A DNA stretch of 64,000 nucleotides, taken from assembly GCA_041691815.1 (NCBI GenBank), contig JBEPTZ010000009.1, positions 1-64,000 of the forward strand, read 5' to 3'. The DNA comes from 70-18 sp041691815. GTDB taxonomy: Bacteria > Pseudomonadota > Alphaproteobacteria > Acetobacterales > Acetobacteraceae. This document shows, piece by piece, positions 24,847 through 33,373 of this stretch; positions within the stretch are counted from its first letter, which is position 1; each line of letters opens with the position of its first letter. The notes beneath the pieces are model-generated. The model was not told the DNA's origin, did not search any database, and was given only the letters and a program-made list of their open reading frames with translations. The translations under genes and the position numbers were made by a program.

Positions 24847-25503
24847 GTGGGACGACCGGCGAGCGATAACAGTCTGCGTCTCGAAGTGGAGAGCGCGATA
24901 TCAAAGGCTTACGCTGAATGCGGCGCGGATGGCGTGAAGACGTCTGTAATCGTCCGCCCGTTCCTGTCCTGCGGGGTGGGGCGATCTACTCTCTATCGAT
25001 GGGCGGACCGACTGGCAAAAGCAAAGAAACCCGGCCCAGCGATGATCAGGGCGGCGCAAAAAGCGGCCGCGGTCAGAAAGCACCGCGCGGAATCGAGCGG
25101 CGGCACCCCAGGAATGGCGGCTGCATCCGTGGCAGCGAAATTGATCGCCGGAGCCGCGGTATTACCGTCAGTTGACGTCGTCGCTGGCCCAGGTCTGTCC
25201 GCCAGGGACGTGATCCGGCGCGTCCAGCTCAACATCGAGGCGGCGGAGCAGGTGATGGCGTTCGCGCGGTATCCCGGTGGCAAGGTAAAAGTGTCGCGCA
25301 CATTGCTGGCAGCCAGCGAACATCTTCGCCGAAGCCTGGAAACGGCGTTGAAGGTCCATACGGCGATGCGTGCAGTCGCCGATATCGAAGAATTCCGTGA
25401 GGAATTGATCGCCATGGTCGGCGATGTCGCCGCGGCCTATCCGCCAGCCGGGGAACTCTTGCTTTCGAGGATGCGCGGGATTGGGTCGCGGTGGCGGGGG
25501 TAG
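24847..25503 (+). CDS. HTH protein, right copy of the pair bracketing the defence cargo
   Basis: The 218-residue protein starts at a GTG at 24847, preceded by AGGAT at normal distance; the frame is open much further upstream but only as antisense or noise. It has the same layout as 4633-5253: a helix-turn-helix-like LSCGVGRSTLYRWADRL near residues 39-55, then VKVSRTLLAASEHLRRS and DIEEFREELIAM toward the end. The C-terminal halves are strongly similar, while the linker after the HTH differs. It is the last gene of the island before the tRNA-Ser 3' end, with 160 bases of non-coding DNA between. The family is not recognised. Confidence 0.6.
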   Translation: MGRPASDNSLRLEVESAISKAYAECGADGVKTSVIVRPFLSCGVGRSTLYRWADRLAKAKKPGPAMIRAAQKAAAVRKHRAESSGGTPGMAAASVAAKLIAGAAVLPSVDVVAGPGLSARDVIRRVQLNIEAAEQVMAFARYPGGKVKVSRTLLAASEHLRRSLETALKVHTAMRAVADIEEFREELIAMVGDVAAAYPPAGELLLSRMRGIGSRWRG

Positions 25504-25600
25504 GCGGCCGGACGAAGGCGGCAGCCTGTGGTGGCGCGGTCAGGTTGCCCGCAGAGAACTCTGGCTAGGTCGCATCGGTTCGCGACAGTGCGCAGGTCCC

Positions 25601-25622
25601 ATGTGGGAACTGATGTGGGGAC
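25601..25622. repeat. direct repeats near the tRNA 3' end, possible integrase arm sites
   Basis: ATGTGGGAAC (25601-25610) and ATGTGGGGAC (25613-25622) are direct repeats with a 12-base period, 43 bases from the encoded CCA of the tRNA-Ser gene. Short direct repeats beside an attachment core are typical of tyrosine-recombinase arm sites. The core (tRNA 3' end) has no second copy that I can find in the window, so the other junction would be to the left of position 1. Confidence 0.35.
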
Positions 25623-25664
25623 GGGAAGCAGAAGTGTTAAAAAGTGGCATATTTCTGCGGGTAT

Positions 25665-25754
25665 TGGCGGAGGGAGAGGGATTCGAACCCTCGGTACGCT
25701 TTCACGCACACACGCTTTCCAAGCGTGCGCCTTAAGCCGCTCGGCCATCCCTCC
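25665..25754 (-). tRNA. tRNA-Ser (anticodon GGA)
   Basis: On the minus strand the sequence begins GGAGGGATGGCCGAGCGG and ends GGGTTCGAATCCCTCTCCC then TCCG and an encoded CCA. The acceptor stem GGAGGGA/TCCCTCC pairs perfectly, the T-loop GGTTCGAATCC is canonical, the anticodon loop CTTGGAAAG gives GGA, and a long variable arm (about 20 bases) is present as in class II tRNAs. Its 3' end faces the island, the usual geometry for integration into a tRNA gene. Confidence 0.95.
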
Positions 25755-25849
25755 GGCCCGGCACGCCGGCGGCCTCGCCGGGGCGGGAGGCTCTTAGCGC
25801 AGCTTGGCGATCAGGGGAAGCCGTCCGCGGCGCGTAACCGCCGCCGCCG

Positions 25850-27508
25850 TCACGCCTCGCGATAAACCAGCAGCAGCGCGCCCACCAGCATGAAGCACAG
25901 CGGCCATACCCAGCCGGCGATCCGGTTGCCAGGCGGGTTCAGCCGTAGTTCCAGCCAACGCGCCCAGCCCGCCGTCAGACCGGCCAGCGCCAGCGGGATA
26001 TGCGTCAGCTCCACCAGCAATTGCTGCTTCACATTGGCAATTGCGTGGCTGTGCGTCAGCAGCGCCACCCCGCCCAGCGCGCAGGCCAGCGGAAACACCA
26101 GCGGCTGCCACCCGCTCTGCTGCCCTCGCAGCCGCACCCGCCACTCGAACAGCCCGAACACCACGATCAGCAGCACGAAAAATCGATGCTGCAACACCTC
26201 CACGTCGCGCAGGCTGTCCAGGAACGAGATCGACCCCAGCGGCCAGCTCTCCGGGTCGGAGCGGAAGAACAGGAACCCGGCCAGCCCCACGAATAGCAGC
26301 GGCCAGTGCCGCGCGATCCGCAGCCCCATCTGGTTCAGCAGTGCCAGCACGCCAATCGCCAGCACGAAGATCCCGGCCCAGTGATGGTTGTATTCCGACC
26401 AGGCGACATCCGCCGCGTTGATGCTCGGCAATTCGCCCGAACCTCGCACGAACGCCGGCGCCGCCTTCTGCCCGGTCTTCGCCGCCTCGGCGTCCAGCCT
26501 GGCCTGCAGCGCCGGCAAGGTCAGCGCGTCGCGATCCGGCGACTCCAGCCGCGGCCACTCCGGCGTGAATCGTGCCGCGATATCCTGCAGCGTCACCCGG
26601 TCATGCGGCAGGTCCACCGCCGGCGGCACCGAGGTCAGCGAGGCGGCGGCGAAAAACAGCGCCGCTCCCACGCCGATCTCCACCTCGGCGAAACGCTTCA
26701 GCCGGTTCACCCCCCATGTCCGCCCGCGCGGCCCGCGCAGCCGCTGCACCGCGAGGAAGTTGCCATAGCCCAGCCCCAGCAGGGCGGCGAACATCGCGAT
26801 CTTGGCGCCCACCATCGCCCCATAGGCGGTGCCGTAGAACCCCGACCAGCCGCCGACATACACATACGCCATCGCCGCGCCCGACAGCGCGATGCACGCC
26901 ACCCCCAGCATCGACATGCGTGAGAACCGGCTGCCGATCACCTCCCACGCCGCCGCCTCGTTGACCCGCCGCAGCGCCGAGACGAAGCACGGGATGCCGC
27001 CGATCCAGATCGCCGCACCCAGTTGATGCACCAGCGTGGCCGCCAGCAGCGACTCGCTCAGTTCCAGCCGCGCCGCGGCATGGGTGGTCATGGTCGCCGC
27101 CGCCAGTTCCACGGCACCCAGCGGCAGCAGCAGCCAGCCCGGCGCCCGCCCGCCGAGGCCGAACAGCGCCGCGGCCAGCAGCAACGCCATGCCGATCTTC
27201 ACCAGCCCGGCCAGCGCGAAGCCGGCCTGCAGCACGTTGCCCAGCGGCAGCCCGACGGTCGCCATCAGCAGCACCGCCTGCATCGCCACCGTCGCACCCT
27301 CGGCCAGCACCAGCCCCAGCGCCGCCCAGCCGGCAATCCGCGCGGTATCCTGCTGCACCAGCCGCCCGGCCTCGCCCAGCAGCCAGCCCTGCGGCCGCGC
27401 CAGCAGCACCAGGAACAGCACGCCGCCCAGCAGCATCGACTGTGCCACCAGCACCAGCCCATGCACGACGACGCTCAGGTAGCCGAACAGGTCGACGAAC
27501 AGCTCCAA
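25850..27508 (-). CDS. copD: copper resistance/transport membrane protein CopD family
   Basis: The 552-residue polytopic protein has about a dozen hydrophobic segments, starting FGYLSVVVHGLVLVAQSMLL. The CopD domain is in the centre (residues about 150-310), with HQLGAAIWIGGIPCF, a Met/His-rich transmembrane core and RFSRMSMLGVACIALSG. A periplasmic insertion of about 70 residues (RVTLQDIAARFTPEWPRLES) is followed by further helices. CopD proteins work with periplasmic CopC in copper import or homeostasis. Here copC lies immediately upstream in the same operon, one base before the TTG start used for copD. It is longer than the minimal CopD because of extra C-terminal helices. Confidence 0.85.
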   Translation of the reverse strand: MELFVDLFGYLSVVVHGLVLVAQSMLLGGVLFLVLLARPQGWLLGEAGRLVQQDTARIAGWAALGLVLAEGATVAMQAVLLMATVGLPLGNVLQAGFALAGLVKIGMALLLAAALFGLGGRAPGWLLLPLGAVELAAATMTTHAAARLELSESLLAATLVHQLGAAIWIGGIPCFVSALRRVNEAAAWEVIGSRFSRMSMLGVACIALSGAAMAYVYVGGWSGFYGTAYGAMVGAKIAMFAALLGLGYGNFLAVQRLRGPRGRTWGVNRLKRFAEVEIGVGAALFFAAASLTSVPPAVDLPHDRVTLQDIAARFTPEWPRLESPDRDALTLPALQARLDAEAAKTGQKAAPAFVRGSGELPSINAADVAWSEYNHHWAGIFVLAIGVLALLNQMGLRIARHWPLLFVGLAGFLFFRSDPESWPLGSISFLDSLRDVEVLQHRFFVLLIVVFGLFEWRVRLRGQQSGWQPLVFPLACALGGVALLTHSHAIANVKQQLLVELTHIPLALAGLTAGWARWLELRLNPPGNRIAGWVWPLCFMLVGALLLVYREA

Positions 27509-27509
27509 A

Positions 27510-27914
27510 TCAGCTTGCCTGCACGGTGAACTTCACCTCGCCGTGGGTGACATGCCCATCCACCGCCAGCACCTGCCAGCGCAGCGTGTAGGCGCCCGCC
27601 GGCAGCGTCGCGGCAGCGGTCAGCACGTTCGCCGTGCTGTCCTTGCCGATTGGCAGGAGGGTTTCGCTGTTGTCCGGCTTCACCAGCGCCAGCCGCGACC
27701 GCCCGGCATCCACCCGGCTGTTATACTGCAGCCGGAACGCCACCTTGCCGGCCGGCACTTGCCCGCCCGCCGCCGGCGTGCTGTGCTCCAGCACCGCATG
27801 TGCCCACGCCGGCCACGGCGCCAGCAGCAGCACCAGCGCCGGCGCCAGGGCCAGCACCCGCCGCCGCCCGTGTACCGGCCGCGCTGCGAACATTCTCTGA
27901 TTCCGATGTGTCAT
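27510..27914 (-). CDS. copC: periplasmic copper-binding protein CopC
   Basis: The 134-residue precursor has a signal peptide (ALAPALVLLLAPWPAWA) cleaved before HAVLEHSTP, so the mature protein starts with the His that is a Cu(II) ligand in CopC. The C-terminal DGHVTHGEVKFTV supplies the other Asp/His ligands. Between them is the Greek-key beta fold typical of CopC. The start is uncertain, because a Met at residue 8 would give a shorter twin-basic leader. It is the first gene of a copC-copD operon. It probably delivers copper to CopD; no copper-responsive regulator is visible nearby. Confidence 0.88.
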   Translation of the reverse strand: MTHRNQRMFAARPVHGRRRVLALAPALVLLLAPWPAWAHAVLEHSTPAAGGQVPAGKVAFRLQYNSRVDAGRSRLALVKPDNSETLLPIGKDSTANVLTAAATLPAGAYTLRWQVLAVDGHVTHGEVKFTVQAS

Positions 27915-28084
27915 CTACCACGTCCCTCGTCGCAGCCGGCCGCGCCGGCGCCGCCGCGATGTAAACCCCACCCCGCACGCCTGTCCATCGGGCGAGACTC
28001 CGCCCATCCGCTGAGGCAGCACGCCGGGTGGACGCTGCGCCGCAAACCTTGTGTATTGCCCCTCCCGCCACCGATCGGACCGCC

Positions 28085-28537
28085 ATGCCCCGCCCGCCGC
28101 CCAGCACCCGCAGCCGCTACCGCAGTTTCCACCCCATCACCACCCGCTGGATGGACAACGACGTCTACGGCCACATCAACAACGTGGTGTATTATTCCTG
28201 GATCGACACGGCGGTGAACCGCTTCCTGATCGACCGCGGCCTGCTCGACATCGCCGGCAGCAGCACCATCGGCGTCGTCGCCGAAACCGGCTGCCGCTAC
28301 CTCTCGCAGATCGCCTACCCCGACGACGTCACCATCGGCCTACGCGCCGCCAAACTCGGCCGCAGCTCGGTGCAATACGCCGCCGGGGTGTTCCGCGCCG
28401 ACGACGACCAGGCCTCGGCCGAAGGCCATTTCGTGCATGTCTACGTCCACCGCGCCAGCATGCGCCCGGTGCCGATCCCCGATTTCATCCGCGCCGAACT
28501 GCAAAACATCATGATCGAAGGAGAACACGCACCATGA
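28085..28537 (+). CDS. hot-dog acyl-CoA thioesterase
   Basis: The 150-residue protein is of the 4-hydroxybenzoyl-CoA thioesterase type. The active-site signature is TRWMDNDVYGHINNVVYYSW (residues about 20-39), with the conserved Asp and HxNN. The hot-dog central helix and a C-terminal FRADDDQASAEGHFVHVYV strand follow. It should hydrolyse an acyl-CoA ester to acid and CoA; the natural substrate is unknown. The start ATG at 28085 is chosen over in-frame codons upstream because the protein then begins at the usual place. The stop overlaps the next gene (ATGA), so it is co-translated with an SDR protein. Confidence 0.88.
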   Translation: MPRPPPSTRSRYRSFHPITTRWMDNDVYGHINNVVYYSWIDTAVNRFLIDRGLLDIAGSSTIGVVAETGCRYLSQIAYPDDVTIGLRAAKLGRSSVQYAAGVFRADDDQASAEGHFVHVYVHRASMRPVPIPDFIRAELQNIMIEGEHAP

Positions 28538-29316
28538 ATATGGGTTTGAAGGGCAAGCGCGCCCTGGTTTGCGCCGCCAGCAAGGGCCTCGGCCGGGCCT
28601 GCGCCATGGGCCTCGCCGCCGAGGGCGTGGAGGTCACCATCACCGCCCGCACCGCCGCCACGCTGGAAGCCACCGCGGCTGAAATCCGCCAGGCCACCGG
28701 CGCCACCGTCCACGCGGTCGCCGGCGACATCACCACCGAGGCCGGCCGCGCCGCCGCCCTGGCCGCCTGCCCGGAGCCGGACATCCTGGTCAACAACGCT
28801 GGCGGCCCACCCCCCGGCGACTTCCGCGACTGGGACCGCGACATCTGGATCAAGGCGCTCGACGCCAACATGCTGACCCCGATCTTCCTGATCAAATCGG
28901 TGGTCGACGGCATGATCGCCCGCAAATTCGGCCGCATCGTCAACATCACCTCGGCCAGCGTCAAGGCGCCCATCCCGATCCTGGGCATGAGCAACGGCGC
29001 CCGCGCCGGCCTCACCGGCTTCGTCGCCGGCCTGGCCCGCCAGGTCGCCCGCCACAACGTCACCATCAACGGCCTGCTGCCCGGCCCGTTCCTCACCGAC
29101 CGCCTGCGCAGCACCAACGCCGCCGCCGCCGCCAAGGCCGGCATCAGCGTGGAAGACCAGATCATGGCACACGCCAAGAACTCACCGTCCGGGCGGGTCG
29201 GTGACCCGGAAGAGTTCGGCGCGGCCTGCGTGTTCCTCTGCGCCGCGACTTCGGGTTACATCGTCGGGCAGAATCTGGTGCTCGACGGTGGGTCGTTCAA
29301 TTCCATGCTGGGGTAA
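28534..29316 (+). CDS. SDR-family protein lacking the usual YxxxK catalytic pair
   Basis: The 260-residue Rossmann protein has a nucleotide-binding motif CAASKGLGRACAMGLA (residues about 14-29), NNAGG near 90, and a C-terminal GYIVGQNLVLDGG typical of oxoacyl reductase-like SDRs. At the catalytic site, the expected Ser...Tyr-xxx-Lys reads TSASVKAPIPILGMSNGARA, with Ser and Arg in the Tyr and Lys positions. It may therefore work by a different mechanism, or bind rather than reduce. GAAGGAG provides the ribosome-binding site for the ATG at 28534. It is coupled to the thioesterase upstream; a half palindromic element follows. Confidence 0.85.
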   Translation: MNMGLKGKRALVCAASKGLGRACAMGLAAEGVEVTITARTAATLEATAAEIRQATGATVHAVAGDITTEAGRAAALAACPEPDILVNNAGGPPPGDFRDWDRDIWIKALDANMLTPIFLIKSVVDGMIARKFGRIVNITSASVKAPIPILGMSNGARAGLTGFVAGLARQVARHNVTINGLLPGPFLTDRLRSTNAAAAAKAGISVEDQIMAHAKNSPSGRVGDPEEFGAACVFLCAATSGYIVGQNLVLDGGSFNSMLG

Positions 29317-29323
29317 GCGAGGT

Positions 29324-29372
29324 CTTCTTTTTGTGAACAAAAAGAAGCAGAAAAACTATTCATCCATTCAGG
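29324..29372. repeat. palindromic element family A, half copy
   Basis: The hairpin CTTCTTTTTGTGAACAAAAAGAAG (29324-29347) is followed by CAGAAAAACTATTCATCCATT, the left half of the element found complete at 53568, 57429 and 59589. The right hairpin is missing. It lies between the SDR gene and the metallo-hydrolase gene, both on the plus strand, and could end transcription of the first. Confidence 0.7.
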
Positions 29373-29388
29373 GTGGCGGGGCGCGACC

Positions 29389-30156
29389 ATGGCACTGACC
29401 AACACCGCCGGCTGGGCGATCGACATCATCGTCCAGGGCTACCCCGGCAAGGCGGTCTGCCATGGCGGGCTGGGCTGGAGCACCATCGCATTGCTGCGCG
29501 GGCATGGCCGCGTGGTGCTGATCGATGTCGGCTCCTTCGCCCAGCGCCAACCCCTCATCGACCGCCTCGCCGCCCACAACCTCGCCCCGGCCGATGTCAC
29601 CGACGTGCTGCTGACCCACTCGCACTGGGACCACTCGATCAACTGGGTGATGTTCCCCACCGCCCGCGTGGTGATCGGCGCCGAGGAACTCGCCTGGTCG
29701 CTCACCGAACCCTGGGGCACCACCCCGGTCCCTGAACTCTACGTCCGCGAACTCGCCACCTCCGCCCAGACCGACCGCGTCCACCCCGGCGACACCGTGC
29801 TCCCCGGCCTCACCGCCCACGCCGCCCCCGGCCACACCCCCGGCCACCTGATCTTCCACCTCGCCGGCCAACCGCACGACATCCTGTTCACCGGCGACGC
29901 CGCCAAGAACCGCGCCGAACTGCTCTCTCTCACCGCCGACATGACCTACGACCCCGCCATCAGCCGCGCCTCGATGCAATCCATCTGGACCCTCTGGCGC
30001 GCCCGCCCCAACACCACGCTGGTCCCCGGCCACGACCTGCCAATGCACCTGCACAACAACCAACCCACCTACCTCGGCCACCGCACCGCCGCCATCTCGG
30101 CCTGGTTCGGCGAAGGCCTGGACCAGACCACGCTGTTCGAACTGACCATCAGCTAG
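29389..30156 (+). CDS. metallo-beta-lactamase-fold hydrolase
   Basis: The 255-residue cytoplasmic protein has the zinc ligands of the superfamily: THSHWDH (residues 83-89), a later GHTPGH (about 147-152), Asp in FTGDAA (about 170) and His in VPGHD. It most resembles the lactonase/glyoxalase II-like MBL enzymes that use water to open esters, lactones or thioesters. The substrate is unknown. Upstream is the half palindromic repeat, so it may have its own promoter. No signal peptide. Confidence 0.85.
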   Translation: MALTNTAGWAIDIIVQGYPGKAVCHGGLGWSTIALLRGHGRVVLIDVGSFAQRQPLIDRLAAHNLAPADVTDVLLTHSHWDHSINWVMFPTARVVIGAEELAWSLTEPWGTTPVPELYVRELATSAQTDRVHPGDTVLPGLTAHAAPGHTPGHLIFHLAGQPHDILFTGDAAKNRAELLSLTADMTYDPAISRASMQSIWTLWRARPNTTLVPGHDLPMHLHNNQPTYLGHRTAAISAWFGEGLDQTTLFELTIS

Positions 30157-30344
30157 CACGGCCTGCATCGCTAAGCGATTGCGAATTGGCGGCCCGGCGC
30201 CGCGGCGGTCGGTTCAATTTTCTGACCTCGATCATTGCGCAATGCGCATTACTGTGATTAGAACGCCAGCAACGGATCGCGGGCCACGCTTGTGTCGCCC
30301 AGAATCCGGTCACGCGGCAGTCGCTGCAGCAACAGGGAGTTCTG

Positions 30345-31889
30345 ATGGCTGTCTCCACTAGTCGTCAGCGTACCCGGTGGGCCGCGCACCCGGGTCGCTA
30401 TGAGACCCGCAGAGCCGCCCTTGCCGTCGACACCCTGGTCTTCCTGGTGGCGATCTTGCCGCTGTTGCTGACCCGGCACCTGCCGCTGGTGGACCTGCCC
30501 AACCATCTTGCGGGGCAGTTCATCATTGCCCATTGGCAGACCAGCGCCGCCTACCAGCAATATTATCAGGTACATTGGGCGCTGATCCCGAATCTCGGCC
30601 TGGACGTATTCGTGCAGGCCGTAGGTCCCATAATCGGCATCGATACCGCGTTTCGTGCCTTCTGTATTTCAACGATGGCGCTGCTGTTCCTGGGCACGAA
30701 GCTGATCAACCTTCATTACGCCGGGCCGGACGCACGCATCTACCGCATCGCCCCGATTTTCTTCTATAATGGCCCGTTCCAGTTTGGCTTTCTCAGCTTC
30801 ACCTTCGGCGTCGGCTTGGCGCTCGTTGCCTTCGGCCTCTATCTTCGCTTCTGGAACCCCACCCGGCCCCGCCGCATCGCCGCGTTCACCCTGCTGAGCA
30901 GCTTGGTCTTCTTCTGCCATCTGGCCGCCTTCGGCACGTTCGCCATTGCCGTGTGTGCTCACCAACTGGCCGAGGCCCTGCCGATCTTGCGCCGTGCGAC
31001 ACCGATCGCCTTTCTGCGCAACCTTGCCGGCCGCGCCGCACTGGCGCTGCTGGTCCTGTTGCCGCCGCTCCTGCTCTTCCTGGTGTTGGGCCTGATCAAT
31101 GGCCATCCTGCTTCGCACTACGTGCATTATGGCCCGGTGATCCAGAAGCTGGAGAGCGTCGCCGCACTCACTATGTTCTCGAGCCCTGGACCGGAACTCG
31201 GCTTGCTCGCCCTCACCGCGCTCGGCCTCGCCCTCGCCTTTGCTGTCGGCACAATACGCCTCGATATGCGCGGCCTGCCATTTCTGCTTCTGGCGGGGCT
31301 TGCCGTACTGGTGACACCGCGTACCGCAATGGGCGCCACCTGGATCGACTACCGATTGCCTTCGGCCGCGGTGTTCTTCGCCTTGGGTATGCTGGTTCGC
31401 GGCCCCGCTGCTCCGCGCACCGGCATGGTGTGGAACCTCTGGTTCGGTGTGCTGATTGTCGCCCGTGTCGCCATCATCGCCACGCTATGGCTCCGTTGGG
31501 AACCGATCTTCGATCAATTCGAGTCCGCCTTCGCCCAACTGCCGATCGGCGCACGACTTATGGTTGTTGAAGGTACAACCGGCTCCACCTCAGCCGACCG
31601 CAGGCCATCGCTCGACAACGTCGCCGCACTGGCGGTCGCCCGCCGCCAGGGCTTCGAGCCGCAAATATTTGCCGGTTTCTCCGGCCAACTGCTGCGCTAC
31701 CAGCCAAATTACCAGCCACTCTGGACGCTGACACTTCCGGCCAGCATCGCGCAGATCGATCCTGCCTATAACTTCCTGCTGGTCCTGCGACCAAAGCTCG
31801 CCGCAATCGCCCCGGCGCTGCAGCAGCACCTCACGCCACTGGCCAGCGGCACCGATTTCGCTCTGTTCCGCATCGCGCCGCAGCCCTGA
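30345..31889 (+). CDS. polytopic membrane protein, paralogue of the one at 62025
   Basis: The 514-residue protein has about ten hydrophobic segments. The first is followed by a short loop with LVDLPNHLAGQ; then come HWALIPNLGLDVF, FFYNGPFQFGFLSFTFGVGL and SSLVFFCHLAAFGTFAIAV. The C-terminal 130 residues are soluble and probably outside the membrane. The same ordered motifs (VDxPNHLA, AHWxxLPNL, FLLGLMNFLFGIG, VVVFFCHISAL) occur in the gene at 62025-63623. The architecture recalls membrane glycosyltransferase or polysaccharide-export proteins, but no catalytic motif proves it. The ATG at 30345 follows AGGGAG. It is monocistronic, convergent with the dehydrogenase gene. Confidence 0.75.
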   Translation: MAVSTSRQRTRWAAHPGRYETRRAALAVDTLVFLVAILPLLLTRHLPLVDLPNHLAGQFIIAHWQTSAAYQQYYQVHWALIPNLGLDVFVQAVGPIIGIDTAFRAFCISTMALLFLGTKLINLHYAGPDARIYRIAPIFFYNGPFQFGFLSFTFGVGLALVAFGLYLRFWNPTRPRRIAAFTLLSSLVFFCHLAAFGTFAIAVCAHQLAEALPILRRATPIAFLRNLAGRAALALLVLLPPLLLFLVLGLINGHPASHYVHYGPVIQKLESVAALTMFSSPGPELGLLALTALGLALAFAVGTIRLDMRGLPFLLLAGLAVLVTPRTAMGATWIDYRLPSAAVFFALGMLVRGPAAPRTGMVWNLWFGVLIVARVAIIATLWLRWEPIFDQFESAFAQLPIGARLMVVEGTTGSTSADRRPSLDNVAALAVARRQGFEPQIFAGFSGQLLRYQPNYQPLWTLTLPASIAQIDPAYNFLLVLRPKLAAIAPALQQHLTPLASGTDFALFRIAPQP

Positions 31890-31897
31890 CGCCGGCC

Positions 31898-33136
31898 TCA
31901 CCGCACCGCGAAATGCGCCGCATCCACCGCCGGCGCCCGCCCCGCCACTAGGTCGGCCAGCAGCCGCCCGCTGCCGGCCGCCAGGGTGAACCCCAGCGAG
32001 CCATGCCCCAGGTTCAGCATCAGGTTCTCCACCTTCGAGCGCCCGATCGTCGGCATGTCCCACGGCGTCGACGGCCGCAGCCCGGCCCATGGATGCAGCT
32101 CATCCAGCGTACAGGCGCCGGGGAACGTCCTGCCGACATTGGCCGACAGCGTGGCGATCCGGTCCGGGCGTATTTCAGTGCCCTCGCCAGCGATCTCGGC
32201 GAACCCCGCCACCCGCAGCGCCCCCCCCAGCGGCGCATACACCGTCTTCACATAGGCATCGGTGATGCTGCGCACCGGCGCCAGGTTGCTCTGCCGCACC
32301 GCGGGGCTGATCGAGTAGCCGCGGATCGGCAGGATATTGGTCCGCACCCCCGCCGCCCGCCCCAGCGCCCGGCTGCCCGGCCCGGCCGCCAGCACGTAGA
32401 GGTCTGCCTCCAGCGCCCCGACCGAGGTCTCCACCGCCCGCACCCGCCCGCCCTCCAGCACGATCCGCCAGACATCGGTGCCCAGGCGGAACTCCACCTC
32501 CGGCAGCACCCGCGCCAGTTCGCCGCACAACTTGTGGCAGTCGCCCACCTCCTCGCTCGGCGTGTAGATGCCGCCCACCATGCGCCCGGCGATGCTGGCC
32601 AGCCCCGGCTCCATCGCCAGGCACTCCGCCGCCGACAGCGCCTGCTGCTCGCTGCCCAGCGCCGCCTGCACCCGCAGCTGCGCCTCGGCGTCGGCCATGC
32701 CCTGCCGGCTGGACTGCACGACGATCTTGCCGTTCGCCGCGTGGTCGAACTGCATCGGCGTCTGCGCCATCATGGTGTGCAGCATGGCGCGGCTGTGGTA
32801 CGACAGCGCCAGCATCTTCGCCGTGGTCGCGCCGCTCCGCCCGGCATTGCACGCAGCCAGGAACTGCATGATCCAACGCCACTGGCCGGGGTCGGCGGTC
32901 GGCACGAAGCGGATCGGGCTGTCCGATTTCAGCAGCCATTTCGGCAGATTGCGCAGCACTGAGGGCGACGCCATCGGCGCCACGAAGCTGTACGAAAGCT
33001 GCGCCCCGTTGGCGTAGCTGGTGCCTTGCCCCGGCGTCGCCGCGCGATCCACCACCGTCACCTGGTGCCCGTCCCGCACCAGCCACCAGGCGGTCGCCAT
33101 GCCGACGATCCCCGCCCCGATCACGATGATCCGCAA
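31898..33136 (-). CDS. dadA: FAD-dependent D-amino-acid dehydrogenase-type oxidoreductase
   Basis: The 412-residue flavoprotein has an N-terminal dinucleotide-binding GAGIVGMATAWWLVRDGHQV (residues 7-26), a GTSYANGAQLSYSF segment characteristic of DadA, and a C-terminal HPWAGLRPSTPWDMPTIG followed by NLGHGSLGFTLAAGSGRL. It should oxidise D-amino acids to 2-oxo acids, passing electrons to the respiratory chain. It is slightly shorter than E. coli DadA. No alanine racemase lies beside it, so the physiological substrate is uncertain. It stands alone, with a long hairpin element (33198-33284) upstream of its start. Confidence 0.85.
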   Translation of the reverse strand: MRIIVIGAGIVGMATAWWLVRDGHQVTVVDRAATPGQGTSYANGAQLSYSFVAPMASPSVLRNLPKWLLKSDSPIRFVPTADPGQWRWIMQFLAACNAGRSGATTAKMLALSYHSRAMLHTMMAQTPMQFDHAANGKIVVQSSRQGMADAEAQLRVQAALGSEQQALSAAECLAMEPGLASIAGRMVGGIYTPSEEVGDCHKLCGELARVLPEVEFRLGTDVWRIVLEGGRVRAVETSVGALEADLYVLAAGPGSRALGRAAGVRTNILPIRGYSISPAVRQSNLAPVRSITDAYVKTVYAPLGGALRVAGFAEIAGEGTEIRPDRIATLSANVGRTFPGACTLDELHPWAGLRPSTPWDMPTIGRSKVENLMLNLGHGSLGFTLAAGSGRLLADLVAGRAPAVDAAHFAVR

Positions 33137-33197
33137 CCCCCGTCCTCCATCATTCCGCCCGCATCAGGCCACGGCTCGCCGCGCGGAGCAAGGCAAG

Positions 33198-33284
33198 GCA
33201 GACTCACAAGGAGACGTAGAGGCGAAGAGAAGCAAGCTGGGTGCCGTTCTCTTCGCCTCTACGTCTCTTTGTGAATCTTTCTGC
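33198..33284. repeat. long hairpin element, family B copy 1
   Basis: The left arm GACTCACAAGGAGACGTAGA continues GGCGAAGAGA. It is complementary to the right arm, TCTCTTCGCCTCTACGTCTC followed by TTTGTGAATC. The central loop is about 17 bases. A second copy with the same arms but a different loop lies at 35188-35290. It occupies the divergent gap between dadA and the TIM-barrel gene. Confidence 0.8.
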
Positions 33285-33373
33285 TTCCTGCCCTGCCCAC
33301 GCCGGCTTGATCCGGCCCGCACTTGCGCCGAAGCCGGAACAGCCTCAGATCCCACGATATCGGAGACAACAGC

